A stretch of 12,002 bases of DNA from Candidatus Bathyarchaeota archaeon (GCA_020344715.1 CP070828.1:1125995-1137996), one strand, 5' to 3'. Counted from the first letter of the stretch, positions 1 through 7,618 are shown. Made by a program: numbers and translations. Notes: generated from the sequence alone by a model not told the origin.

Positions 1-30
1 CACCCGGTTATTGAGAAATCGCACTTGTTT

Positions 31-300
31 CTACTGAATTCTAGCTAGTATAGACACTGAGATTTTTGTCTCCAAAAAAATGTAGTGTCTCCCATCTTTA
101 ACATAACTTGTCTCCATTTGCGGAGACCGTAAAAACTGAGGAATAGGTGATTTTACATCTTTCTTTACACGCTTCTTTACATTTTCCCATTGTTTTAGCC
201 TAAAATGTTTCTTCCAGAATTTTGCTGCGTTTTGAGGTATCTTTTCATCATGATTTTTGTACGCGCAGAAGCCGAATGATGTTTTTCGACTCTTAAGGGT
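31..300 (-). pseudogene. Possible gene remnant: 89-codon open frame without a start codon
   Basis: Between a TAG at 303-301 and a TAG at 33-31 the minus strand has 89 sense codons in one frame. The first ATG is codon 62, and no GTG or TTG occurs before it, so no normal start would give a protein of useful length. The inferred peptide looks protein-like: it is lysine-rich, with aromatic residues in a helical-looking stretch (for example FWKKHFRLKQWENVKKRV) followed by a strand-like stretch (GRHYIFLETKIS). I do not recognise a family. It lies directly downstream of hel308 in a different frame. It could be the decayed 3' part of a gene, a gene with an unusual start, or chance. Confidence that it was ever coding is low. 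Confidence 0.25.
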
Positions 301-309
301 CTAGAGTCG
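287..309 (-). other. Perfect 7-bp hairpin just downstream of hel308
   Basis: CGACTCT at 287-293 and AGAGTCG at 303-309 are perfect inverted repeats around a 9-nt loop, starting 8 nt past the hel308 stop codon. In the minus-strand transcript the hairpin is followed by a run of A, not T, so it is not a classical intrinsic terminator. It could mark or protect the 3' end of the gins23-mcm-hel308 mRNA. A 7-bp stem can also arise by chance. Confidence 0.3.
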
Positions 310-317
310 GCCTTGGC

Positions 318-2549
318 TCAATACTCTGTTATGGCTTTTTGCTCCGATTCCTCGCCTTTCTTCAGTTTCTTCCATTCTTCTGATTTGATAAAGCCGCCTG
401 TCTGGTCCTTGATTTTCTTTGCCACTTTAAGTCCGATAAGAGGTAAGCTTGTCAATTTTTTGATATGGGCTTTCTTAAGATCTGCAATGGTTTTTAGGTC
501 AGCATTATAGAGTATGCGAGCGCGGACTCGTCCGATGCCTTCAAGTCGGACTAGTGGTAGAAGCTCTCTCTTCACTCCTTTTTGCACTCTTTGCATAACT
601 TCTGAGAGACCTGGCAAAATGTCTTTATGCTTGAAGAGGCGTGCCAGTTCATGTGAGGCATGAAGTAGCCACTTGGCAGAGTCGATGATGCGGTAGAGGT
701 CACCTGGCTGAACCGTGAACTTGCCAATCATTTCATCTTCGCTGGTTTCCGCAATCCAAGATTCCAGAACCCAGGCCAGCTTGGCTTCACCTAGAAACTC
801 TTCGAAGGCGATGTGGTCTTCCCATTCGCTTGGAACTGGAAACATAAACTCGCTTCCATGCTGGTCGACGAAAAGGGCGAGTTCGTCGATTTCTCTGGAA
901 TAGGGTCTAAGCTTTGGAAACATGTCAGGCGTGTGCGATATCATATGTAGATAGCTGAGATCCGTGAGCCTTGGTGCTCGAATTTGCAGAGCTTCTCTTA
1001 CTAAGACACCAGTGACGGGGTCTATGTAAAGCTCTGAGATTCGGCGCCCGAACTTCGTCGCATGAATATCTTTGCCGCTTACCTCAATCATTCTTTCGTC
1101 ATGAAGAAACTTCAGAATCTTTGTGATGACTCCCTGTATGGCTTTTGCCTCGTATTGATACGCGTAGAAGGTTTTGCTGAAGAAATCGTATATTCCTTGC
1201 TCAGTGTGGGCAAAATCAGCAGCAATGGTGGCTAAAACGTGAGAGCGCAGAACACGTTCGACCGCTAGTTTAGACCAGATGCGCTCAGGTTGCGCCAACA
1301 CATAACTTTCCAGTAAATAGTCCTGTTCATCTTCGTTCTTTGCTAGAAGAATGGCTTCACCTACCTTGTCGTAACGGGGTCGCCCAGCTCGTCCTGCCAT
1401 CTGTTTGTATTCCAGCACTGAAATCGGATAGTAGCCATAGCCTGGTTCGTATCTTCTGTAATCATGGACAACCACCATTCTTGCTGGTAGATTGACGCCA
1501 AACGCCAACGTGGGAGTCGCAGTCAAGATCTTGATCTTTCCATTGCGAAAAGCCTTTTCGATTAATCTCCGGTGGGCACCGCTTAGACCTGCATGGTGAA
1601 AGGCAGCCCCACGTTTAACCAGTTCAGCTAGCAAATCGCCAATGCGGGTTCTCTCACCTGCAGTCAAGATCTGTTCAGAGAGTCGCTGCAGAAAGCGCTT
1701 TAGAGGCTTTGATAAGCGACTGTTTACTTCAAATGATGCTTTCTTCGCTAGACTCACGGAGTTTCTTCTGGTTGAAGCGAATATGAGCGCTTGGCCGCCT
1801 GATCCTACGATGTGTAGGGCAAGGTTCACTGCAGGGTTCGTTGACTGCTTTTCGATCTTGGTTGCGCCACCATCTTTGAAGAGGATTTCGTTTTGGCGGG
1901 CTACGCCTTCCTTAAGCACGACCGGTCTCCATTCTGTTGTGATGGAGTTTGCGTTGAGCCATTCCGCGGCTTCGTCTGCGTTTTTTATTGTCGCGCTTAA
2001 TGCTAGGAGTTGAGAGTTTGGGTTTATTTGTAGTAGCCGGGCCAGCACGACTTCTAATGTTGGTCCGCGGTCTTTGTCGTTCAGCAGATGAACTTCATCG
2101 GCGACTACGAGGGAGATTTCATCCATCCATTTGGTTCTATGCCTTAGCAGGGAATCTGCTTTTTCGTTTGTTGTGACAACTACGTCGAATTGTCCAAGCC
2201 AGTTGTCGCTACTATCGTAGTCACCTGTGCTTATTCCCACTCTGATTCTTCTACCATCAGTCTTGCGGAGAGAAGAGTACCTTTTCAGCTCTTCGTATTT
2301 TTCGCTGGCCAAGGCCCGCAGAGGCGTTAGATAGAGAACCCTTCCTTTTCTTTCAAGTATATGTTTGAGGGCGCAGAGCTCAGCTATGAGCGTCTTGCCA
2401 GATGCGGTTGGACTGGCTAGAACAAGATTTTTCCCCTCTAGGGCGCCCTCACATATCGCCTCTTCTTGGGGCGGGTAGAGTTCGGTTATTCCTGATTTGA
2501 TTATGACTTGTTTTGCAGGTTCTGGGATTGCCAGGTCTTCGATTTTCAC
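318..2549 (-). CDS. hel308: Hel308-type superfamily 2 (Ski2-like) DNA helicase
   Basis: ATP-dependent 3'-5' DNA helicase of 743 aa, close to the usual Hel308 length of about 700-720. Hel308 acts at stalled replication forks and on recombination intermediates in archaea. Motifs in order: Q-motif region LYPPQ at 24-28, Walker A SPTASGKT at 46-53, Walker B DEVH at 151-154, motif III SAT at 185-187, motif IV FASTR at 257-261, FHHAGLS at 317-323, motif V region TPTLAFGVNLPA at 345-356, and motif VI QMAGRAGR at 383-390. A winged-helix/ratchet region follows. Near residues 660-710 there is a helix-hairpin-helix segment (LEGIGRVRARIL, then LPLIGLKVAKKI), as expected for Hel308 domain V. The start is GTG, preceded by AAGGG in the 16-bp gap after the mcm stop, and the N-terminus begins as the family does. 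It is probably cotranscribed with gins23 and mcm. Other Ski2-like helicases are possible, but the N- and C-terminal features favour Hel308. Confidence 0.93.
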   Translation of the reverse strand: MKIEDLAIPEPAKQVIIKSGITELYPPQEEAICEGALEGKNLVLASPTASGKTLIAELCALKHILERKGRVLYLTPLRALASEKYEELKRYSSLRKTDGRRIRVGISTGDYDSSDNWLGQFDVVVTTNEKADSLLRHRTKWMDEISLVVADEVHLLNDKDRGPTLEVVLARLLQINPNSQLLALSATIKNADEAAEWLNANSITTEWRPVVLKEGVARQNEILFKDGGATKIEKQSTNPAVNLALHIVGSGGQALIFASTRRNSVSLAKKASFEVNSRLSKPLKRFLQRLSEQILTAGERTRIGDLLAELVKRGAAFHHAGLSGAHRRLIEKAFRNGKIKILTATPTLAFGVNLPARMVVVHDYRRYEPGYGYYPISVLEYKQMAGRAGRPRYDKVGEAILLAKNEDEQDYLLESYVLAQPERIWSKLAVERVLRSHVLATIAADFAHTEQGIYDFFSKTFYAYQYEAKAIQGVITKILKFLHDERMIEVSGKDIHATKFGRRISELYIDPVTGVLVREALQIRAPRLTDLSYLHMISHTPDMFPKLRPYSREIDELALFVDQHGSEFMFPVPSEWEDHIAFEEFLGEAKLAWVLESWIAETSEDEMIGKFTVQPGDLYRIIDSAKWLLHASHELARLFKHKDILPGLSEVMQRVQKGVKRELLPLVRLEGIGRVRARILYNADLKTIADLKKAHIKKLTSLPLIGLKVAKKIKDQTGGFIKSEEWKKLKKGEESEQKAITEY

Positions 2550-2565
2550 TTTTAGCCCTTGTGTG

Positions 2566-4602
2566 TCAAGTCTTCTTTAGATAGCCGTCTCTGGGCGAAT
2601 ATATCGTGCCTTCTTTAACTAGTTGCCCCAAGAACCGTTCAGCTTCGGAAATCGTAATCTCGTATTCTCTTTCAAGCTTTTCTAGGAGCGCTGCTTTCTC
2701 AACCATGCCAGTTTCTCTTTCCATTTCAACTAGTGCACCCAAAACAACCTGCAACTTGTCGCGGACGCTTTTTGGTTTGCCGGTCATGATGATGTCAATG
2801 TCAAGTTTGTGAGATGTAACGTCGATGCCCACTTCTTCCAGTGACCTTTGCATTATGGCAATCGCTGCTTCAGCATCTTCCACGAGAATTTTTTTCCGAC
2901 ACGCCACGCGAGCTCGAGCCTCCGCAAGGCGTACTAGTGCTTCGAGCTGACGCGGTGTTATGGCGATAGGTGAGCCTTCAGTTTCGCTTGCTGCGCGCAT
3001 GGTCAAATAGAAGTCCTTAAGTCTCTGTAGGGCCTCTTCGGTTAGAACCGGTCTAATGTTCCTTGCATAGCTTATGTATTTCCGCAAAATACCTGAAGGA
3101 ACGGGCGCTTCTGATGGAGTAGCCCCTCTGCGGTGAATGTTCAGAATGTGTTCTGACATTTTTGTGTCGGATTCCTTTTCAGGAACATCTCTCAAGACAA
3201 AGATGAGGTCAAATCTTGATAAGATTGTCACAGGAAGAGCAATGTTTTCTGCAACTGTGCGGTAAGGCTCATACCTGCCTAGGGCAGGATTGGCAGCAGC
3301 CAATACAGCTGTTCGGGCGTTAAGTGTTGCAACGATTCCGCCTTTGGCCACCGAAACCGTATGCTGTTCCATTGCTTCGTGAATGGCTACTCGATCTTCG
3401 GGGCGCATCTTGTCCATTTCATCTATGCAGGCAACGCCTTTGTCTGCTAGAACGAGTGCTCCGGCTTCAAGGGTCATACCTCCTCCTTGTTCTCGTAGAA
3501 CTGCTGCTGTTAGACCCGCGGCAGTTGTTCCCCTTCCAGAAGTGTACAGGCCACGAGGAGCAATTCTGGCAATGTATTGGAGTAGCGCTGATTTCGCGGT
3601 TCCCGGGTCTCCTATTAATAGCGTGTTTAGCTCTCCTCGGATAGATATGTCAGCTAGATGTTTTGGCACGCCTCCGAACAGAAGGTACATCACGGCTTCC
3701 TTTATGTGATCATAGCCGTAAATGGACGGGGCGATTGAGCGAATTACCTTACGGTGGATCCAAGGATCCTTTGTCAATTCGATTATCTGTTCTTCCTCTT
3801 CGGGTGAGGTGAGTATAGCTTCAGGTTCTTTGCTCAGAACATCTATGTAATTGGCGTCTAGATGAAGTTGAAACACGCGAAGTTTTCCGACTTGCGGAAG
3901 AGTTCGCGTTACAGCTCGCACAACGCCTACTATCGCCACGTGATCGCCTGGTCTTGCAACGTCAACAATATCTCTGCCCACCAGCTTCACGTTTAGGGAG
4001 CGCGGGAGCTGACCAGGGGGCAGGTCTTCTGGGCGTTCCTGTATTCTAATCTCTTGGGAATCAACGAAATGGGATTCTTCTTGTAGGAAGTCGAAAATGC
4101 CTTTCCTTTGGCAAGCGGGGTCAGAGCATGCGAGAGGTGCTCTTAGGAATGGAGTGGGGGGTTGGTCGACGTAGCTGATATTTCCGCATCGTTTGCATTT
4201 GAAAGCTGCTCTTGTAACCATTGGTTGGACTGGGGTTGCTCGGACCGCTATGCCTTCAACCATGGCGAGTTTTCCGATGTGTGCAGATCCTAACATCCGC
4301 AGGTGTATAGTTTCTGGGAGTCCACGGAATCGAACCTTGACAACTTCAACTTCCGCAGCATAAACCGGCGCTTCGATTTGCAGTTGAGCTAAGGCAGCTC
4401 GATTGGCGTACCCCAGGTATTCATCTGGTGTCTTAACTAGACTATTGGCTAAGGGCGAATCTGCAAGCAGCAAATCCTCGAAGTCCACGACGAACGAGGT
4501 TTTGTCAGAGATAGCCATTTGAGAAATTCTTTGCCGGTACTTCTCAGATTTGAATAAGTCCAAGAAACGTTCTTGTGGATCTAGAACTGCAGCTTCCGTC
4601 AA
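2566..4602 (-). CDS. mcm: Replicative DNA helicase MCM
   Basis: The archaeal MCM forms the ring helicase that unwinds DNA at the replication fork, acting with GINS and Cdc45/GAN. Numbering from the TTG at 4602 gives 678 aa. An N-terminal domain with a zinc-binding set (C136, C139, C159, C164) and OB fold precedes the AAA+ core: Walker A GDPGTAKS 331-338, Walker B with DEMD 394-397, sensor-1 N438, arginine finger SRFD 462-465. A C-terminal winged-helix-like region ends the protein. The start is uncertain. A longer frame opens at TTG 4638, inside gins23, but no ribosome-binding site precedes it. The TTG at 4602 overlaps the gins23 stop as TTGA, has GGGGAT 9 nt upstream, and places the conserved DPQERF helix near the N-terminus, so I prefer it. 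All catalytic motifs are intact. It is the middle gene of gins23-mcm-hel308. Confidence 0.97.
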   Translation of the reverse strand: MTEAAVLDPQERFLDLFKSEKYRQRISQMAISDKTSFVVDFEDLLLADSPLANSLVKTPDEYLGYANRAALAQLQIEAPVYAAEVEVVKVRFRGLPETIHLRMLGSAHIGKLAMVEGIAVRATPVQPMVTRAAFKCKRCGNISYVDQPPTPFLRAPLACSDPACQRKGIFDFLQEESHFVDSQEIRIQERPEDLPPGQLPRSLNVKLVGRDIVDVARPGDHVAIVGVVRAVTRTLPQVGKLRVFQLHLDANYIDVLSKEPEAILTSPEEEEQIIELTKDPWIHRKVIRSIAPSIYGYDHIKEAVMYLLFGGVPKHLADISIRGELNTLLIGDPGTAKSALLQYIARIAPRGLYTSGRGTTAAGLTAAVLREQGGGMTLEAGALVLADKGVACIDEMDKMRPEDRVAIHEAMEQHTVSVAKGGIVATLNARTAVLAAANPALGRYEPYRTVAENIALPVTILSRFDLIFVLRDVPEKESDTKMSEHILNIHRRGATPSEAPVPSGILRKYISYARNIRPVLTEEALQRLKDFYLTMRAASETEGSPIAITPRQLEALVRLAEARARVACRKKILVEDAEAAIAIMQRSLEEVGIDVTSHKLDIDIIMTGKPKSVRDKLQVVLGALVEMERETGMVEKAALLEKLEREYEITISEAERFLGQLVKEGTIYSPRDGYLKKT

Positions 4603-5171
4603 CTCTCTTTCATCCCCTTCAGTATCTTTGCTTTCCAATCGTTAATAATTTCGTATAATTGCCTGTAAAGGACCCGTTCCTCCCGAGCTAGACTGTTCAG
4701 GATCTGATTGGTTTGGGCAGGGGAAGAAGCGAGAGAAACTATCTTTCGCAGGCGGCAGTTAACGATGTCACGAGAAAGACGCGTAGATTTTCCGTATTCT
4801 TTCATTTTTTCTGGACTTCTAACGGCTTTGCTTTTGAGACTGGCAAGATATCGCCTCAGTCGCGGATAGAAATCCTCTTCCAAAGGCGAAACCTGTCTGG
4901 CTTGTTGAATGCTTTCCTTCCAAGAGATCTTGTGAAGCTTCACCGCATCTAGGCGTTCTTCTTCTCGGACCCGAGCGACACCTGCGCGTTCCAGTTCTTT
5001 GGCAATCCAATGTTTGACTTCATACTCCTTTCCCTCTTCGAAGGGTCCAACTTTCACCCCGACCAGCTGGATTTCTGGACAATTTCTGTTTGTCACGATT
5101 TTGACCGGGCTGTTTTCAAACATAAAGTCTAGATCCTTAATGGATACGCACGTGCCTATTGACAATTTCAC
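4599..5171 (-). CDS. gins23: GINS complex subunit, Gins23 type
   Basis: A 190-aa subunit of the archaeal GINS complex, which holds MCM and Cdc45/GAN together in the replisome. A short beta-rich B domain comes first (about residues 1-55, with strands around SIGTCVSI, PVKIVTN and IQLVGVKVGPF). A longer all-helical A domain follows (about 60-183, including the SPLEEDFYPRLRRYL helix and several basic helices). The B-then-A order is that of Psf2/Psf3-like Gins23. Gins51 has the reverse order. GINS sequences are weakly conserved, so the assignment leans partly on position directly upstream of mcm, an arrangement known from Sulfolobus. The start is GTG behind a purine-rich AGAGAGA stretch. The next Met is residue 17 and would remove the first strand. 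The last codons overlap the mcm start. It is the first gene of the operon, with a TATA box about 45 bp upstream. Confidence 0.85.
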   Translation of the reverse strand: MKLSIGTCVSIKDLDFMFENSPVKIVTNRNCPEIQLVGVKVGPFEEGKEYEVKHWIAKELERAGVARVREEERLDAVKLHKISWKESIQQARQVSPLEEDFYPRLRRYLASLKSKAVRSPEKMKEYGKSTRLSRDIVNCRLRKIVSLASSPAQTNQILNSLAREERVLYRQLYEIINDWKAKILKGMKES

Positions 5172-5211
5172 TCTCTCTCTGAAAGCTGTCTAAGAAAGAA
5201 TCGCGACTTTG

Positions 5212-5220
5212 AAATATAAA
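5212..5220 (-). promoter_or_regulatory. TATA box for the gins23-mcm-hel308 operon
   Basis: The minus strand reads TTTATATTT, centred about 45 bp upstream of the gins23 GTG. Archaeal TATA boxes sit about 26 bp before the transcription start, which would give a leader of roughly 18 nt. It is the closest good TATA match in the spacer and directly abuts the ORB-like site. Confidence 0.55.
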
Positions 5221-5225
5221 TCTCT

Positions 5226-5240
5226 CAGTGGAAACAAAGG
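5226..5240 (+). promoter_or_regulatory. ORB-like (Orc1/Cdc6 origin recognition box) sequence
   Basis: The plus strand reads CAGTGGAAACAAAGG. From memory, archaeal origin recognition boxes have a core close to TTCCAGTGGAAAC followed by a short spacer and a run of G. The right half of the dyad, the spacer and two Gs match here. The left arm (TCTC instead of TTCC) and the rest of the G-run do not. It sits 5 bp upstream of the gins23 TATA box, in the position of the transcription-factor-B element. It could be an origin element, an Orc1/Cdc6-responsive operator, or a chance match. No orc1/cdc6 gene is in the window. Confidence 0.35.
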
Positions 5241-5439
5241 TTATAGCATTTTCCGTCATCACCTGTGCGAAAACTGAATATTCTTGGTGGTGACTAGTAG
5301 ACTTGCGTATTGAAGAAATTGTATGCCCCGATTGTTCTCGAGTCGGTCTCCTCGAAGCACAAGCACAGTTTTTGGCGATTAAATATAGTATACCTTAGCT
5401 TTGCCCAAATCACTCGAGAAAGTTTGTTTGCATGTTGTT

Positions 5440-5444
5440 AAAAA
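5440..5444 (-). terminator. T-run downstream of glutamate dehydrogenase
   Basis: The minus strand reads CCCTTTTT starting about 10 nt past the gdhA TAG. Archaeal RNA polymerase often terminates at short T-runs without a hairpin. The run is only five bases, so this is a weak call. Confidence 0.3.
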
Positions 5445-5454
5445 GGGAGAGGGG

Positions 5455-6738
5455 CTAGATGCGGCCTAGAGCCTGCATTGCTTCGACGATTTTTCGAACT
5501 GCGGTGACGTAAGCGGCAGTACGCATATCTACCTTGAGTGGTTGTTTGGCGAAGGACGTGTCTATTTGGGTCTGTTTTGCGGTCTGGTAGACGTCTTTGA
5601 AGGCGTCTGTCATCACCCGTTTCAGTTTTTCGTCGACTTCTTCGTCGCTCCAGTAGTAGCCCATGCGGTTTTGAACCCATTCGAAATAGCTCACGGTAAC
5701 GCCTCCAGCATTTGCCAAGACGTCTGGAACTACTATGGCACCTTTTTCGTACAGTATTTTGTCAGCCTTGGAAGTTGTCGGTCCATTTGCGCCCTCCACT
5801 AGAAGCTTTGCCTTCACGTCATCTGCGTTCTTTTCTGTGATCTGGTTTTCCAAAGCGGCAGGGATAAGTATGTCGCAGTCGGCGGTAAGTGGATCCGCAG
5901 TGTCCATTTCTGTGCTTCCTGGGAAGCCTTTTACGCTGCGTGTTTTGGCTTTGAAATCTGCAAGCTTCATAGGATTCATACCTTCGGGGTTGTATGCCCC
6001 ACCGACAGAATCGCTGACTGCCACGATTTTGCATCCCAAATCATGGAGATATACAGGGATTGGCCTTGCAACGTTCCCATATCCTTGGATAGCAATCCGC
6101 GCTCCTTTCAGAGGTATTCCAAAAACCCTAGCGGCTTCAAGCGTCGCAAAAAATACTCCACGCCCAGTTGCAGTGTTCCTTCCTCTCGAACCCCCTAAGC
6201 TTAAAGGCTTCGACGTGATAACTCCAGCATCATATTTCCCCGAAATTTTTAGGTATTCATCAAGAAACCATCCCATAATCTGAGCGTTGGTTCCCACGTC
6301 TGGCGCTGGTATATCTTGATCTGGTCCAACACATCTCGCAATCGCCGCTGCATAACCTCTGGTTAATCGCTCCAGCTCACCAAGGGACATCTCTTTGGGA
6401 TTGCACGTAATTCCTCCCTTGCCACCACCATAAGGAATGCCGACCACAGCGTTTTTTATGCTCATCCAGAACGCTAATGACTTAACTTCATCCAGGCAGA
6501 CTTTCGGATGATATCGAATGCCGCCTTTTGCTGGGCCTCTAGCAGTATTGTGTCGCACTCGATAGCCTTCAAAAACCTTTATTCTTCCGTTGTCCATCTT
6601 CACTGGGAGAGAGACAATCAAAGCTCTTTCCGGACTGCTTAAGGCTTCTACAATATCCGATTCCAGGTTCAGTATGTCGGCTGCGTTCTTCAGTGGTCTT
6701 AAACTCTCTTCATACAAATTGCTCTTTTTCTCAGCCAT
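5455..6738 (-). CDS. gdhA: Glutamate dehydrogenase (NAD(P)-dependent)
   Basis: Cytoplasmic enzyme of 427 aa, typical for the hexameric archaeal and bacterial family. It interconverts glutamate with 2-oxoglutarate plus ammonium. Substrate-side motifs are complete: ARGPAKGGIRYHP with K71, PYGGGKGG with catalytic K107, and PAPDVGT with catalytic D147. The C-terminal Rossmann fold carries the dinucleotide loop GYGNVA at 219-224, followed by a strand ending VAVSDS. I cannot tell NAD from NADP preference by reading. The start is ATG. A candidate TATA box (CTTAAAAG, minus strand, about 6792-6799) would give a leader of about 30 nt. A second AT element (TCTATAGTTT, 6761-6770) is centred 27 bp upstream of the ATG and would fit a leaderless transcript. 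The enzyme links nitrogen and carbon metabolism, and the adjacent LysE exporter may be a functional partner. Confidence 0.97.
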   Translation of the reverse strand: MAEKKSNLYEESLRPLKNAADILNLESDIVEALSSPERALIVSLPVKMDNGRIKVFEGYRVRHNTARGPAKGGIRYHPKVCLDEVKSLAFWMSIKNAVVGIPYGGGKGGITCNPKEMSLGELERLTRGYAAAIARCVGPDQDIPAPDVGTNAQIMGWFLDEYLKISGKYDAGVITSKPLSLGGSRGRNTATGRGVFFATLEAARVFGIPLKGARIAIQGYGNVARPIPVYLHDLGCKIVAVSDSVGGAYNPEGMNPMKLADFKAKTRSVKGFPGSTEMDTADPLTADCDILIPAALENQITEKNADDVKAKLLVEGANGPTTSKADKILYEKGAIVVPDVLANAGGVTVSYFEWVQNRMGYYWSDEEVDEKLKRVMTDAFKDVYQTAKQTQIDTSFAKQPLKVDMRTAAYVTAVRKIVEAMQALGRI

Positions 6739-6871
6739 CTTCCCACATCTTTACGTTTGTAAACTATAGAATACCGAGGGAAGTTGCCTCTTACTTTTAA
6801 GCGTTACTTTCAAAGGGTCTAAATGATGTACACAGCTATTCCCGGTCAGACGACGATAAGATGTTGTCAAC
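6739..6871 (-). promoter_or_regulatory. Promoter region of glutamate dehydrogenase
   Basis: This 133-bp spacer lies between the LysE-family gene and gdhA, both on the minus strand. It has two TATA-like elements: CTTAAAAG (about 6792-6799) and TCTATAGTTT (6761-6770). GTGGGA lies just before the gdhA ATG. A small palindrome, GTTTGTAAAC (6755-6764), overlaps the nearer TATA element and could be an operator or chance. No ORF is visible. Confidence 0.4.
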
Positions 6872-7495
6872 CTACGTTAGCATGATAACTGCATTATATC
6901 CAAAGTACAATCCAAACCCAATCAGCAGCAATCCCGCAATTACAGAAATGTATCTCATCGTTGCCTCATTGACGAACCTCTTTCCCCAATGGAGCAACAT
7001 CGACAATGCAAAGAACCACAACACAACGCCACTGATTATTGCAGAAATGTTCAACAACGCAGTTGTGTTTGTCACAGTTTGGGCTGTAGATGACAAAATC
7101 GCCCCAAATACACCTAACCACCAGATAACTGTCAACGGATTTGATATTGTAATCAGATACCCTGCAACAAAAGAATTTCTACTTGTTTTGGCTTCGCTTT
7201 GGTCTAAGTCTATTTTTTCAGAATATTGCCTCATGTTCTGCCATCCTAGGTATATCAAAACAGCAGCTCCAAGAATCCAAATGGCTAATCTTACAACAGG
7301 AACGTTGATGAAACTGGCTAGTCCAAAGTAAACGAGTAGTGAATAAGTTGCGTCTGCTGATGCCGCACCTAAACTCAGCATAAATGCAGGGAAAAAACCA
7401 TGTTTCAGTCCTCTTCTAATTACTTCAACATTTACAGGACCAACTGGGGCAGCAAGTGAGATTCCCAAGATTATGCTTTGGAACACATCAAGCAT
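6872..7495 (-). CDS. LysE/RhtB-family amino-acid exporter
   Basis: Integral membrane protein of 207 aa, the usual length for LysE/RhtB/ArgO transporters, which export amino acids such as lysine, arginine or homoserine lactone. The N-terminal helix contains the family signature PVGPVN at residues 17-22. A second helix follows with the GAASADATY region (43-51). A helix over about 66-86 leads into a polar, charged loop (about 87-107). Another helix carries the conserved NP pair at 119-120, and two more hydrophobic helices lie around 144-166 and 181-205. This gives about six membrane spans. The start is ATG and the first helix begins immediately. The substrate cannot be read from the sequence. 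The neighbouring glutamate dehydrogenase suggests amino-acid balance, but the two genes are separated by a promoter region. It is divergent from rfcS. Confidence 0.88.
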   Translation of the reverse strand: MLDVFQSIILGISLAAPVGPVNVEVIRRGLKHGFFPAFMLSLGAASADATYSLLVYFGLASFINVPVVRLAIWILGAAVLIYLGWQNMRQYSEKIDLDQSEAKTSRNSFVAGYLITISNPLTVIWWLGVFGAILSSTAQTVTNTTALLNISAIISGVVLWFFALSMLLHWGKRFVNEATMRYISVIAGLLLIGFGLYFGYNAVIMLT

Positions 7496-7555
7496 AGTTA
7501 CATCGTTGATTCGTGTTGCATATGGATTTTGCCGTAAGGCTCAACACAACAAACA

Positions 7556-7565
7556 TTTTTTATTA
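7556..7565. promoter_or_regulatory. AT-rich TATA-like element in the divergent LysE/rfcS spacer
   Basis: TTTTTTATTA on plus (TAATAAAAAA on minus) is the only strongly AT-rich block between the divergent genes. For rfcS it would place transcription start near 7586-7588, giving about 31 nt of leader before the ATG at 7619, or almost none before the GTG at 7592. On minus it would give a leader of about 40 nt for the LysE gene. A CATATG at 7519-7524 is an alternative for the LysE gene. Confidence 0.4.
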
Positions 7566-7618
7566 CAAGTTCTGTTGTTATAGCGTCAACTGTGGAAGTG
7601 TGTTTGTTGAGCTATGAA

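Larger units (their letters stand above)
5172..5454. other. 283-bp spacer between gins23 and glutamate dehydrogenase
   Basis: The spacer contains the operon promoter and the ORB-like site at its left end, an AT-rich stretch (TTAAATATAGTATA, 5379-5392), two CTCGAG palindromes (5337-5342 and 5413-5418), and a T-run on the minus strand just after the gdhA stop. No ORF of note and no tRNA-like fold is visible. The AT-rich stretch could be a second promoter for the minus-strand operon with a leader of nearly 200 nt, or an easily melted region. Confidence 0.5.

Noticed and set aside
22..36. Second ORB-like match on the minus strand (CAGTAGAAACAAGTG)
   Set aside because: It has a changed base in the dyad and no G-string. 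About 0.3 such loose matches are expected by chance in a window of this size.
110..127. GTCTCC-ATTTGC-GGAGAC hairpin and two further GTCTCC copies nearby
   Set aside because: The stem is only 6 bp with no T-run, and the hexamer copies are irregularly spaced. It lies inside the start-less open frame, so it was not called a repeat or terminator.
5225..5262. Possible C/D box guide RNA on the minus strand (GTGATGA, then CTGA)
   Set aside because: Only 27 nt separate the two boxes, too short for a D'/C' pair with two guides, and there is no flanking terminal stem. It also overlaps the operon promoter.
5735..6283. 182-codon plus-strand ORF
   Set aside because: It is a shadow of glutamate dehydrogenase on the opposite strand. 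The long open frame reflects the codon use of the real gene.
6861..7331. 156-codon plus-strand ORF
   Set aside because: It is antisense to the LysE-family gene, whose signature motifs and membrane helices are clear. The plus-strand product has no recognisable motif.
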